This document shows positions 1-6,967 of a DNA stretch of 11,877 nt, in pieces. The notes beneath the pieces were generated by a model, which searched no databases, was not told the DNA's origin, and saw only the letters and a program-made list of their open reading frames with translations. The position numbers and the translations under genes are program-made. Location: the NCBI GenBank assembly GCA_028873155.1, contig JAGWML010000077.1:1-11877 (forward strand), written 5' to 3'. Each line of letters opens with the position of its first letter. Position 1 is the stretch's first letter. Source of the stretch: Acidobacteriota bacterium. Lineage in GTDB: Bacteria; Acidobacteriota; Terriglobia; Terriglobales; Acidobacteriaceae.

Positions 1-166
1 GCTTGCGCGGATAATGACGATAGATCGTCACCTCGTTGACCTCTGCAGATCCGGCAATCTCTCGCGTGCTGACCCCGTTGTAACCAAACTGGGCAAAAAG
101 GGCAGCCGCGGTTGTCAGGATCCGCTCCTCAGCCCCGCCCCGAGTTGAAGCATGTGTTCCTGCCAT
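1..166 (-). CDS. TetR-family transcriptional regulator, N-terminal part (truncated by window edge)
   Basis: The first 55 residues of a DNA-binding repressor are visible; the ligand-binding C-terminal domain lies beyond the left edge. Translating the minus strand from an ATG at 164-166 gives an opening helix (AEERILTTAAALFAQFGYNG), then the helix-turn-helix STREIAGSAEVNEVTIYRHY at about residues 33-52, then PRK. This is the standard TetR pattern: an A-LF---G-----T--IA run, then V--(T/S)-Y-HF or YRHYP. The start is supported by a GAGGAAG ribosome-binding site 6 bases upstream of the ATG. TetR proteins usually repress a neighbouring gene or themselves in response to a small molecule; the target cannot be told here. 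The gene lies 129 bp downstream of the UpxY-like gene on the same strand, with no clear terminator between them. Confidence 0.88.
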   Translation of the reverse strand, partial: MAGTHASTRGGAEERILTTAAALFAQFGYNGVSTREIAGSAEVNEVTIYRHYPRK

Positions 167-235
167 TTCACACTTCCTCGCCGGAGGCAATCCTGCGCTC
201 TCCAGTTGATTGAGATTGAGATCGTGACTGTGCAC

Positions 236-254
236 GGAATCCGCGCGGTTTTCC
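236..254. promoter_or_regulatory. Imperfect palindrome upstream of the TetR gene (possible operator)
   Basis: A perfect 8-bp palindrome, CCGCGCGG, at 241-248 has partly matching flanks (GGAA on the left, TTCC on the right). It lies about 70-90 bp before the TetR start. TetR regulators often bind palindromes in their own upstream region, so this could be an autoregulatory site. GC-rich palindromes are common by chance in such DNA, so the call is weak. Confidence 0.2.
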
Positions 255-295
255 AACTGCGCGCGACCCAAGAGGTTAGTCTGTTGAATCTTGAC

Positions 296-922
296 TCACG
301 CGGCAGAGGTCGCCGCAGGTGAATCTGTAAACTGCGGCAGCACGCGTCCCGCGGCATCCAGCGGTTCCAGGTCGGCTTCATTCACCTCAACCGCGATGCT
401 CTGCATGATCTGCGTCAGCGTCAGAACCACGCGGAGACCATTTCCCTTGTGGATGACAATCCCCTCCATGCCTGCAAAGGCTCCGGAACAGATTCTTGCA
501 GTCTGGCCGACCATCAGCAGGGGATGCGGCTCCAGGACCCGCTCCGCCATGCCACCGCGCAACGCCTCGATCGCGCATTCCGGAACCGGCGCGGGAACTC
601 CGCCCACTCCATCCACCAGAGCCAGTGTGCCGGGCACGCTCAGCACCGAACTACGCTGCGACTTGCAGATCCGCACAAAGACATACCCAGGAAAAAGCGG
701 CAGTTGCAAGGTGACGCGCGAGCCATCCTTCCATTTGCGATTCACACGATAGAGCGGCAGAAAATGCTCGATGTCACGCTGGGTAAAGTGCTGCACGACT
801 TTCTTCTCATGGCGGCAGGTAGTGTAGACGGCAAACCAGCACCTCGATAGCGCAGCCCTGGAATCGATTGGAGAGGGCTTGGAAGCGTCGGGCTTGATTC
901 TCGTCGAACCGGAAATTCGCAA
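296..922 (-). CDS. UpxY-family transcription antitermination protein (NusG/RfaH-like)
   Basis: A 208-residue NusG paralogue expected to bind RNA polymerase and promote read-through of long operons, often for exopolysaccharide or capsule synthesis in the UpxY/RfaH group. The NGN domain begins at about residue 28 with CWFAVYTTCRHEKKV and continues through HFLPLYRVNRKWKDG and LPLFPGYVFVRI (about 75-85). A KOW-like segment follows at about 138-165 (VGQTARICSGAFAGMEGIV). The tail after residue 190 looks disordered. The only plausible in-frame start is TTG at 920-922: an upstream stop closes the frame and no ATG or GTG occurs before the NGN domain. A GTGAGG sequence lies about 11 bases before this TTG, so the start is tentative. 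No polysaccharide genes are visible; the next gene downstream is a TetR regulator. Confidence 0.87.
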   Translation of the reverse strand: MRISGSTRIKPDASKPSPIDSRAALSRCWFAVYTTCRHEKKVVQHFTQRDIEHFLPLYRVNRKWKDGSRVTLQLPLFPGYVFVRICKSQRSSVLSVPGTLALVDGVGGVPAPVPECAIEALRGGMAERVLEPHPLLMVGQTARICSGAFAGMEGIVIHKGNGLRVVLTLTQIMQSIAVEVNEADLEPLDAAGRVLPQFTDSPAATSAA

Positions 923-1011
923 GGCTTCGCCATCCTCACTTGGGTGAAGGGGATTTGCACAGAGCCAATGCCCTGTTTCGAATGACCAAGGCCTCTATGT
1001 CAACGACTCGG

Positions 1012-1033
1012 CATGAAAGCAAGCGCTTTCATG
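1012..1033. repeat. Perfect 9-bp inverted repeat in the leader of the UpxY-like gene
   Basis: The arms CATGAAAGC (1012-1020) and GCTTTCATG (1025-1033) pair perfectly around a 4-base loop, AAGC. A second pair, CCTCTAT (992-998) with ATAGAGG (1058-1064), encloses it, so the leader RNA could form a two-tier structure. The core AAGCGCTT also resembles LacI-family operator centres. Whether it works as RNA or DNA cannot be decided from sequence. Confidence 0.5.
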
Positions 1034-1082
1034 ATCCATCGTCCCGGCCCGTCTCCTATAGAGGTCAGCTTCCGGCAAGGTC

Positions 1083-1110
1083 AATATAGCAGTTCCCGCA
1101 TTTATTTCCA
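1083..1110 (-). promoter_or_regulatory. Candidate sigma70-type promoter for the UpxY-like gene
   Basis: On the minus strand TGGAAA (1105-1110) and TATATT (1083-1088) are separated by 16 bp, giving a fair -35 and a good -10. Transcription would start near 1076, leaving a leader of about 150 bases containing the inverted repeats. Long structured leaders are common for genes in antitermination circuits. This is a consensus match only. Confidence 0.35.
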
Positions 1111-1295
1111 TTCAATTTTTGCCGTCCTTTCGTCACCTTGACTTGGTCACCTCACTCGGCTTGCAAGCAACTGCCCACTTCCATGCGCACCTAAAGCCCG
1201 ACCCACAGGCCACCCACTTTCTGCTTCGTCCGGGGCTCCCGACCGACCATCAATGGAAGGCAACCCTGTGGTAGCCTCCAGTTGGAGGATTCGGC

Positions 1296-2504
1296 ATGGC
1301 GAGCGGTTCCGGCCTCGTTTCCGGTGCGGTAAAGCGCGTCTATATGGACGCCAATGCCACGACGCCTCTTTTGCCGGAGGTAGTCGAGGCGATGCACCCT
1401 TACTGGATGGAGTTTTTCGGAAACGCCTCGTCGATTCACCTGGACGGGCAGCGGGCGCGCACGGCGGTGGACCGTGCGCGGGAGGTCCTCGCCGAATTGT
1501 TTCACTGCCACGAGGCCGAGGTTGTCTTCAACTCCGGGGGGACGGAGGGCGACAACACGGCCATCTTCGGCCTGCTGCGGCCCGGCGACCACCTCATTAC
1601 CACCTCGATTGAGCACTCGGCGGTGCTGCAGTCTGCGCGCCGTGTGGGGGGAACAGGAGGGGTGGGGGTTACCTACGTTGACCCCGAGCCGAGCGGCCTC
1701 ATTGACCCGGAGGCGATTCGCGCGGCGCTGCGGCCGGAGACACGGCTGATCAGCGTGATGCTGGCGAACAACGAAACCGGCGTGCTTCAGCCGGTGGAAG
1801 AGATCGGTCGGATTGCGGCCGAGGCCGGCGTGTTCTTTCATATTGATGCGGTGCAGGGTGCGGGCAAGGTCCCGCTGGACGTGCGGCGGATTGGGTGCCA
1901 TCTGCTCTCGATCAGCGCCCACAAGATGCACGGGCCCAAGGGCGTGGGAGCAATGTTTGTGCGCCGGGGCACGCCGCTGGAGCCCCTGCTGGTGGGCGGC
2001 AGCCATGAGCGGCGACGCCGAGCCGGCACCGAGAATGTGCCCGGCATTGTGGGATTGGGCAAAGCCGCCGAACTGGCGATGAAGAGCGTGGAGGACGGTA
2101 CATGGGATCGGGTGGCCGGACTGCGCGACCGACTCGAAGCGGGCGTACTGGCTTTGAGCGGAACGGGGCTGAATGGAGCCGGGTCGGACGGCAAGCCGGT
2201 GGCGCGCGCGGCCAACACAACGAACCTCTGGTTTGACCAGGTGGAGGGTGAGGCCCTGGTGATTGCACTCGACCTGAAGGGCGTTGCAGTCTCTGGCGGC
2301 TCGGCCTGCCACTCGGGCGCGACCGAACCGAGCCACGTGCTGCTGGCGATGGGTCTGGACAAAGCGCGCGCCCGGGCAAGCCTGCGCTTCAGCCTGCTGA
2401 AGACGGCAACCGACGCCGATGTGGACCACGTTCTGCGCGTTGTGCCGGAGGCCGTGGAGAAGCTGCGCGCCGTGTCTCCGCTGGCCGCCAGAACGCTGGG
2501 CTGA
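1296..2504 (+). CDS. Cysteine desulfurase (NifS/IscS family, class V aminotransferase fold)
   Basis: A 402-residue cytosolic PLP enzyme that removes sulfur from L-cysteine, giving alanine and an enzyme persulfide. Visible hallmarks are YMDANATTP near the N-terminus, SGGTEGDN (80-87), EHSA with His107 over the cofactor ring, HIDAVQ (182-187), and SAHKMHGPKG with the Schiff-base lysine at Lys210. RRRAGTEN lies near 241-247, and the active-site cysteine is Cys338 in SGGSACHSGATEPSHV. The ATG at 1296 follows GGAGG with a 7-base gap. Two small departures from the usual family sequence are Gly85 (often Ala) and Leu-Lys after RFSL near 364-369 (usually Gly-Arg). mnmA follows 213 bp downstream on the same strand, so supplying sulfur for tRNA thiolation is the likely role. 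Separate use in Fe-S cluster assembly is possible. Confidence 0.95.
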   Translation: MASGSGLVSGAVKRVYMDANATTPLLPEVVEAMHPYWMEFFGNASSIHLDGQRARTAVDRAREVLAELFHCHEAEVVFNSGGTEGDNTAIFGLLRPGDHLITTSIEHSAVLQSARRVGGTGGVGVTYVDPEPSGLIDPEAIRAALRPETRLISVMLANNETGVLQPVEEIGRIAAEAGVFFHIDAVQGAGKVPLDVRRIGCHLLSISAHKMHGPKGVGAMFVRRGTPLEPLLVGGSHERRRRAGTENVPGIVGLGKAAELAMKSVEDGTWDRVAGLRDRLEAGVLALSGTGLNGAGSDGKPVARAANTTNLWFDQVEGEALVIALDLKGVAVSGGSACHSGATEPSHVLLAMGLDKARARASLRFSLLKTATDADVDHVLRVVPEAVEKLRAVSPLAARTLG

Positions 2505-2604
2505 GCTGACTGCGTAGCGCATGTTGCGACCTGAACGATGCCTCTGCATGAATTTCTCCTCTCACTTTCCAGAATAGAGACTTCGCGGAATTAACCTGCA
2601 AATT

Positions 2605-2629
2605 TAAGACGTTGATATACAACGACTTA
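2605..2629. promoter_or_regulatory. 10-bp inverted repeat with one mismatch upstream of mnmA
   Basis: TAAG-A-CGTTG (2605-2614) pairs with CAACG-A-CTTA (2620-2629) around ATATA, with an A/A mismatch in each arm, and two AAATTT words flank it. The AT-rich centre includes a TATACA word. There is no following T-run and the stem is not GC-rich, so it does not look like a terminator. An operator or a 5' RNA hairpin is more likely. Confidence 0.35.
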
Positions 2630-2679
2630 TCAAATTTCTCTCTTGACAAGGAAAATCCGCCGCCCGCGACAGGCCGGTT

Positions 2680-2708
2680 CTGGAATCGGACTGATTTGGT
2701 CGTATACT
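2680..2708 (+). promoter_or_regulatory. Candidate promoter immediately before mnmA, implying a nearly leaderless mRNA
   Basis: TATACT at 2703-2708 is a strong -10 match. With 17-bp spacing the -35 would be a weak CTGGAA (2680-2685). Transcription would begin about 6-8 bases later, within a few bases of the mnmA ATG at 2718. No Shine-Dalgarno sequence lies between the two. A TTGACA at 2643-2648 is too far upstream to pair with this -10. Confidence 0.45.
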
Positions 2709-2717
2709 GAAAAAGCA

Positions 2718-3836
2718 ATGACTGAACGTGAGACGATTGCGGTTGCCATGTCCGGAGGGGTGGACTCCTCGACGGCTGCGGCGATGCTGGCTCACGCGGG
2801 CGAGACTGTCGTGGGGCTGACCTTGCAGCTCTGGGACCAGACGCGGCTGGCCGGGAAGCATGGCATTCCCGATGCGCCGAAGGCTGGCCGGTGTTGCTCG
2901 CTGGACGACGTATATGATGCGCGGCGAGTGGCGCACCAGCTTGGGATCCCCTACTACGTGGTGAACCAGGAGGCGCGGTTCGAGCAGGATGTGGTCCGGC
3001 CCTTTGTGTCGGAGTATCTGGCCGGGCGCACGCCAATTCCCTGCTCCCTGTGCAACAACCACCTGAAGTTTGACCAGCTGTTGCAGACGGCGCGGTCGAT
3101 TGGCGCGAGCCGGATTGCGACGGGCCATTACGCCATCAACGAGTACGACGAGGAGCGCGGGCGCTGGATCCTGAAGCGGCCGGCAGACCTGGCAAAGGAC
3201 CAAACGTATTTTCTCTTTGGGCTGACGCAGGCACAGCTTGCACATACGCTCTTTCCGCTGGGCCGGCTGACCAAGCCGGAGGTGCGCGAAGAGGCGCGGC
3301 GGCACGGGCTGGCGCTGGCTGAGAAGCCGGACTCGCAGGAGATCTGTTTCATCCCGGGTGGGGATTACAAGCAGTTCCTGACGGCCTATCTGGAAGAGCA
3401 GGGCGAGACGATGCCGGAGACGGCAGGCGATCTGGTGATGAGCACGGGCGAGGTGCTGGGCCGCCATGAGGGTGTCTCGAACTTCACGGTGGGGCAGCGA
3501 AAGGGGCTGGGCGTTGCGTCTCCCACGCCGCTCTATGTGCTGCAGATTGACTCGGCAAGTCATCGCGTGACGGTCGGCGCCGACGCCGAGCTTGCGACAA
3601 AGACGCTGCGTGCAGACCGGTTGAACTGGATCAGCTTGGCCGGGCTGGAGCGCCCGATGCGGGTGAAGGTGAAGATTCGCCATCGCCATGAGCCGGCCTG
3701 GGCGACGCTGGAGCCGGATTCTCGGCCGGATGCGGCGACAGCAACCTTTGACGAGCCGCAGCGGGCAGTGACGCCGGGCCAGTCGGCCGTTTTCTACGAC
3801 GGCGACGAGGTGGTAGGCGGCGGGTGGATTGTGTAA
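2718..3836 (+). CDS. mnmA: tRNA-specific 2-thiouridylase MnmA
   Basis: A 372-residue cytosolic enzyme that adenylates and thiolates U34 of tRNA-Lys, -Glu and -Gln, making the 2-thio part of mnm5s2U-type bases. The ATP-binding PP-loop is AMSGGVDSS (residues 10-18). The catalytic cysteines are Cys109 in PCSLCN and Cys210 in DSQEICFIPGGD, matching the positions of the E. coli pair. ATGHYA (134-139), LAKDQTYFLFGL (158-169) and FTVGQRKGLGV (256-266) are also family landmarks, followed by the C-terminal beta-barrel. Length is normal. I chose the ATG at 2718 because the reading frame upstream is not protein-like and the conserved PP-loop follows 11 residues later. No ribosome-binding site precedes it. 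The cysteine desulfurase gene upstream probably feeds it sulfur. Confidence 0.97.
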   Translation: MTERETIAVAMSGGVDSSTAAAMLAHAGETVVGLTLQLWDQTRLAGKHGIPDAPKAGRCCSLDDVYDARRVAHQLGIPYYVVNQEARFEQDVVRPFVSEYLAGRTPIPCSLCNNHLKFDQLLQTARSIGASRIATGHYAINEYDEERGRWILKRPADLAKDQTYFLFGLTQAQLAHTLFPLGRLTKPEVREEARRHGLALAEKPDSQEICFIPGGDYKQFLTAYLEEQGETMPETAGDLVMSTGEVLGRHEGVSNFTVGQRKGLGVASPTPLYVLQIDSASHRVTVGADAELATKTLRADRLNWISLAGLERPMRVKVKIRHRHEPAWATLEPDSRPDAATATFDEPQRAVTPGQSAVFYDGDEVVGGGWIV

Positions 3837-3850
3837 GCACGCACTGCCTC

Positions 3851-3881
3851 TGGACAACTCAGTCGTAAATGCATTTATACT
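3851..3881 (+). promoter_or_regulatory. Candidate promoter for the arabinofuranosidase gene
   Basis: TGGACA (3851-3856) lies 17 bp before TTTATA (3874-3879) or 19 bp before TATACT (3876-3881). The start of transcription would fall near 3888, giving a short leader that includes GGAG (3902-3905) before the ATG at 3913. This suggests the gene can be expressed separately from mnmA, which ends only 76 bp upstream with no terminator seen. Confidence 0.5.
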
Positions 3882-3912
3882 GGCGCGGCAGCAATTTTAC
3901 TGGAGACTATCG

Positions 3913-5823
3913 ATGCCTGAGAAAACGTTTGCCAGAATCCCTACGCTGGCCGGACTCGCGTTCTGCGCGACACTCGCCCTGGCCCAGAATGCGCCAGTGA
4001 CTCTTACCGTTCACCCGGACCAGGCAGCGACGCCAGTCAGTTCGACGCTCTACGGCCTGATGACCGAGGAGATCAACTACTCCTATGACGGCGGCCTGTA
4101 CGCGGAGATGGTGCGAAACCGGACATTTCGCGGTGACTGGTCGGGAATCGACAGCTGGTTTCTGGTGGAGGACGGCGACGCCGCGGCCAAAATGACGGCG
4201 GACACGGGAACCGGCCCGAGCGAGGCCCTGCCGCACAGCGTGCGCGTGACGGTGGAGAAGGCGGATGCGAAGAATGAGGCCGGGCTGTTGAACGTGGGCT
4301 ACTGGGGCATGGCTCTGCGGCCTAACACCGCCTACAAAGGCTCGTTCTATGCGAAGACCGATACAACCGACATGGGGCCGGTGCTGGTGAGCCTCGTCCA
4401 GAACAACACGGGCAAGGTGGTGGCGCGGACGACCGTGAACGGCCTGACGAGCGAGTGGAAGCAGTACACCTTCACACTGAAGACGGTGGGCGATGTGCAG
4501 CCCTCGGCAGCGAACCACCTGGTGCTGACGGTGGGCCACGCCGGTTCGCTGTGGCTGGATCTGGTGTCGCTGTTTCCGCCGACCTATCATGATCGCGTCA
4601 ACGGCAATCGCATCGACCTGATGGAGAGGATGGCGGCGATGCATCCGCAGTTTCTGCGCTTCCCCGGCGGCAACTATCTCGAGGGCGACCACATCAACGA
4701 GCGCTTTGAGTGGAAGAAGACGATTGGCCCGCTGGTGGACCGGCCGACGCATCCGAGCCCGTGGAACTATCACTCGACCGATGGCATGGGACTGCTGGAG
4801 TTTCTGGAGTGGTGCGAGGACCTGAAGATGCAGCCGGTGCTGGCCGTGTATGCCGGCTACTCGCTGAAGGGCGACCACGTGGAGCCGGGCGCTGCGCTGG
4901 AGCCCTATGTGCAGGACGCGTTGGATGAGATTGAGTATGTGACCGGTGGAACGGATACGAAATGGGGCGCAGAGCGCGCGAAGGATGGACATGCTGCGCC
5001 GTTTGCGCTGACCTATGTGGAGATTGGCAACGAGGACTGGTTTGACAGGTCGGGCAGCTACGACGGGCGCTACGCGCAGTTCTACAAGGCGATCAAAGCG
5101 AAGTATCCGCAGCTGCAACTGATTGCGACGGCGCCGGTGAAGAGCACGCGGCCCGACGTGCTGGATGAGCACTTCTATGTGCGCGCGACGACGAATTTCC
5201 ACGACGCGACACACTATGACAAGACCGACCGCAATGGGCCGAAGATCTTTGTGGGCGAGTGGGCCACGCGCGAAGGCACGCCGACACCGAACATGGGCGC
5301 GGCGCTGGGCGATGCGGCGTGGATGACCGGCATGGAACGGAACAGCGACATCGTGGTGATGGCCAGCTATGCGCCGCTGTTTGTCAACGTCAATCCAGGC
5401 GGGATGCAGTGGGAGAGCGACCTGATTGGCTATGACACGCTGCACAGCTACGGCTCGCCCAGCTACTGGGCGCAGGTGATGTTTGGCGAGTATCTCGGCG
5501 ACCACACGCCGAAGTCAGAGGCCACGGGAACCGGCGAGAAGTTCTTCTACTCGATCACGAAGAACACGGCGAAGAAGCAGCTTTATGTGAAGCTGGTGAA
5601 CGCGTCCTCTGTTCCGCAGCCGGTAGAGATTGACCTGAGCGGGGCGCAGGTGGCGGGCACGGCCAAGCTGGTGAGCCTGAGCGCGCCAGATACGCAGGCG
5701 ACGAACAGCATCAGCGACCCCGAGCGCGTTGTGCCGGTGACCTCGACGGTGCAGGTGAGCGGCAAGTTCAGCCATACGCTGCCGGCGTATTCGATTCAGG
5801 TGCTGCAGATCGACGAGAAGTAG
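3913..5823 (+). CDS. Secreted alpha-L-arabinofuranosidase, GH51 family, with CBM4/9-like insert
   Basis: A 636-residue exported enzyme expected to release terminal L-arabinofuranose from arabinan, arabinoxylan or similar plant polymers by a retaining mechanism. A signal peptide spans about residues 1-24, with likely cleavage after ALA (before QNAPV). The GH51 N-terminal signature is LYGLMTEEINYSYDGGLYAE (46-65). A beta-sandwich resembling carbohydrate-binding module 4/9 covers about 80-220. The catalytic barrel resumes at FLRFPGGNYLEGD (247-259). The acid/base is Glu374 in EIGNEDW and the nucleophile is Glu449 in FVGEWA. A C-terminal beta-domain runs from about 500 and ends at residue 636. 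The ATG at 3913 was chosen because GGAG lies 7 bases upstream and the signal peptide begins there. It converges on the propeller gene across a strong hairpin. Confidence 0.93.
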   Translation: MPEKTFARIPTLAGLAFCATLALAQNAPVTLTVHPDQAATPVSSTLYGLMTEEINYSYDGGLYAEMVRNRTFRGDWSGIDSWFLVEDGDAAAKMTADTGTGPSEALPHSVRVTVEKADAKNEAGLLNVGYWGMALRPNTAYKGSFYAKTDTTDMGPVLVSLVQNNTGKVVARTTVNGLTSEWKQYTFTLKTVGDVQPSAANHLVLTVGHAGSLWLDLVSLFPPTYHDRVNGNRIDLMERMAAMHPQFLRFPGGNYLEGDHINERFEWKKTIGPLVDRPTHPSPWNYHSTDGMGLLEFLEWCEDLKMQPVLAVYAGYSLKGDHVEPGAALEPYVQDALDEIEYVTGGTDTKWGAERAKDGHAAPFALTYVEIGNEDWFDRSGSYDGRYAQFYKAIKAKYPQLQLIATAPVKSTRPDVLDEHFYVRATTNFHDATHYDKTDRNGPKIFVGEWATREGTPTPNMGAALGDAAWMTGMERNSDIVVMASYAPLFVNVNPGGMQWESDLIGYDTLHSYGSPSYWAQVMFGEYLGDHTPKSEATGTGEKFFYSITKNTAKKQLYVKLVNASSVPQPVEIDLSGAQVAGTAKLVSLSAPDTQATNSISDPERVVPVTSTVQVSGKFSHTLPAYSIQVLQIDEK

Positions 5824-5827
5824 CCAA

Positions 5828-5839
5828 CCGCGAAAGCGG
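5828..5839 (+). repeat. Short GNRA-loop hairpin just after the arabinofuranosidase stop
   Basis: CCGC and GCGG pair around GAAA, a stable tetraloop, 4 bases after the stop codon. It sits next to the larger hairpin and may help stabilise the 3' end of the message. Confidence 0.35.
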
Positions 5840-5841
5840 AG

Positions 5842-5872
5842 AAGGGTCGGAAGCGATTCGCTTCCGGCCCTT
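5842..5872. terminator. Strong hairpin between convergent genes, probable bidirectional terminator
   Basis: A 14-bp stem (5842-5855 with 5859-5872) contains one G-T wobble and closes on a 3-base loop, ATT. It lies between the ends of two convergent genes. Neither side has a long T-run: the plus strand is followed by GCGTTTGG. Termination may therefore be partial, or the hairpin may mainly protect 3' ends. Confidence 0.75.
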
Positions 5873-5892
5873 GCGTTTGGCTCGATGAACTG

Positions 5893-6942
5893 TCAGTGTT
5901 GTACGGCCCAGGCGAGGCCGTCGGGGTTTCCGCCCGCGTCGATGTGCCCTGCAACCGCGAGCGTCTTGAGGTCGATGACCGCGACGTAGTTGTCAGGCCC
6001 ACAGGAGACATAGGCGCGCGCGCCGCCGGGATCGATGAGGATGCCCGCCGCGCCGTGGCCGATGGGCAGGCGCTTGATAACCTTCTGCGTCGCCGCATCG
6101 AGAATCACAAGATCGGGCGAGCCGAGCAGCGAGACCAGAGCCAGTTTGCCGTCTGTGGTGAACTTGATGCGGTTGGCGCTGCGCACATCGGCGGCAAGCG
6201 TGGCCGTCACTTTCTTGGCGTCGAGATCAACCACAGAGATGGTGCCATCCTGTGCGTTCGCCACCCATGCGGTTTTACCGTCGGGTGTAATGTCGAAGCC
6301 CTCCGAGCCATGGCCGACGGGGATGACGGTCTCATTCCAGTCGCCGCCGAGAGGACCGGGCATCCTCGCGCCTGGCGGCGGCCGCATGCCAGCGGGCATA
6401 CCTGCCGGACCGTCGGTCTTGTCCATCACGGTGACGGAGGCCGAGGCGACGTTGGTGGTGACGATGCGCTTGAGGTCTGGAAAGACGTAGACCATGTGGG
6501 TGCGGTTCTGGCCGGTGCCCATCACCCAGTCCACCGTGCCGGTGGCGGGATCGTAGCGGCCAATCACTTTTGCGGCTTCGGCGGTGAACCAGAGCTTGCC
6601 CGCCACAAAGTCCAGCCCGTGCGGGCCGCGCAACGGGCCAAGGTCGATGGATGCGAGCGCCTTCTGCCCAACGAGGTCGATGACCGCAATCGTGTGATAC
6701 CGGCCGAAGCCGTAGTTGGAGACGTAGGCCGTGCGGCCATCGGAGGAGGCGATGACCTCATGCGGGTCTTCACCGACCGGAGCCTTGGCCACCACGCGCA
6801 GCGTTGCAGGATCGACGATGGCAAGCGTGTCATCGGCTTTGGACAGTACGAGAAGGGCAGGCGATGGCGTGGATTGCGGAACGATGCGAGGGGCAAGGGA
6901 TGAGGCAAGCGCAAGAACAAGAACCGCGGACACGGCGCGCAT
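5893..6942 (-). CDS. Secreted YVTN-family beta-propeller repeat protein
   Basis: A 349-residue exported protein with a probable signal peptide (MRAVSAVLVLALASSLAP). Repeated blades show the YVTN pattern of a variable strand, DP or VDL, and a later GxxPHxV or DGRTAYVSN. Examples are AIVDPATLRVVAKAPVGEDP (41-60), SSDGRTAYVSNYG (67-79), TPDGKTAWVANAQDGTISVV (219-238) and GGARAYVSCGPDNYVAVIDL (306-325). The substrate or partner is unknown; such propellers often act as periplasmic or surface scaffolds. The ATG at 6942 follows GGAGG with an 8-base gap and begins the signal peptide. A Pro/Gly/Met-rich loop interrupts the blades at about 178-200. The gene starts 25 bp after the DUF948-like gene and is probably cotranscribed with it. 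Confidence 0.88.
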   Translation of the reverse strand: MRAVSAVLVLALASSLAPRIVPQSTPSPALLVLSKADDTLAIVDPATLRVVAKAPVGEDPHEVIASSDGRTAYVSNYGFGRYHTIAVIDLVGQKALASIDLGPLRGPHGLDFVAGKLWFTAEAAKVIGRYDPATGTVDWVMGTGQNRTHMVYVFPDLKRIVTTNVASASVTVMDKTDGPAGMPAGMRPPPGARMPGPLGGDWNETVIPVGHGSEGFDITPDGKTAWVANAQDGTISVVDLDAKKVTATLAADVRSANRIKFTTDGKLALVSLLGSPDLVILDAATQKVIKRLPIGHGAAGILIDPGGARAYVSCGPDNYVAVIDLKTLAVAGHIDAGGNPDGLAWAVQH

Positions 6943-6967
6943 TTTGAAGACCTCCAGGGTCTCCAGA

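Larger units (their letters stand above)
923..1295. other. 373-bp intergenic region between divergent upxY-like and cysteine desulfurase genes
   Basis: No convincing gene is seen here. The left part would be the leader of the antiterminator gene and holds a 9-bp inverted repeat plus an enclosing 7-bp complementary pair. A minus-strand promoter candidate lies near 1083-1110. On the plus strand a TTGACT (1138-1143) lacks a good -10 box at normal spacing. It sits between two copies of GTCACCT, at 1132-1138 and 1146-1152, a 14-bp direct repeat that could be a regulator site. Confidence 0.5.

Noticed and set aside
1191..2549. 452-codon open frame on the minus strand opposite the cysteine desulfurase, with a good-looking GAGAGGAG site before its ATG
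   Set aside because: The protein is Arg/His/Gln-rich without recognisable domains, as expected of a GC-rich antisense frame, while the plus strand encodes a clear enzyme. The site is probably chance.
2643..2648. TTGACA as a -35 box for mnmA
   Set aside because: The nearest good -10 (TATACT) begins 54 bp further on, far outside normal spacing.
2643..2717. Upstream TTG start for mnmA
   Set aside because: The added 25 residues are Arg-rich and unlike MnmA, and the TTG is part of a TTGACA word. The ATG at 2718 fits the family.
2604..3857. 417-codon open frame opposite mnmA
   Set aside because: Low-complexity Arg/Leu/Gln-rich product and complete overlap with a clear gene.
3829..3912. Longer start for the arabinofuranosidase overlapping mnmA
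   Set aside because: It would bury the signal peptide 28 residues in, and the ATG at 3913 has its own ribosome-binding site.
3907..5505. 532-codon open frame opposite the arabinofuranosidase
   Set aside because: Arg/His/Val-rich antisense shadow with no domain; the plus strand has catalytic motifs of GH51.
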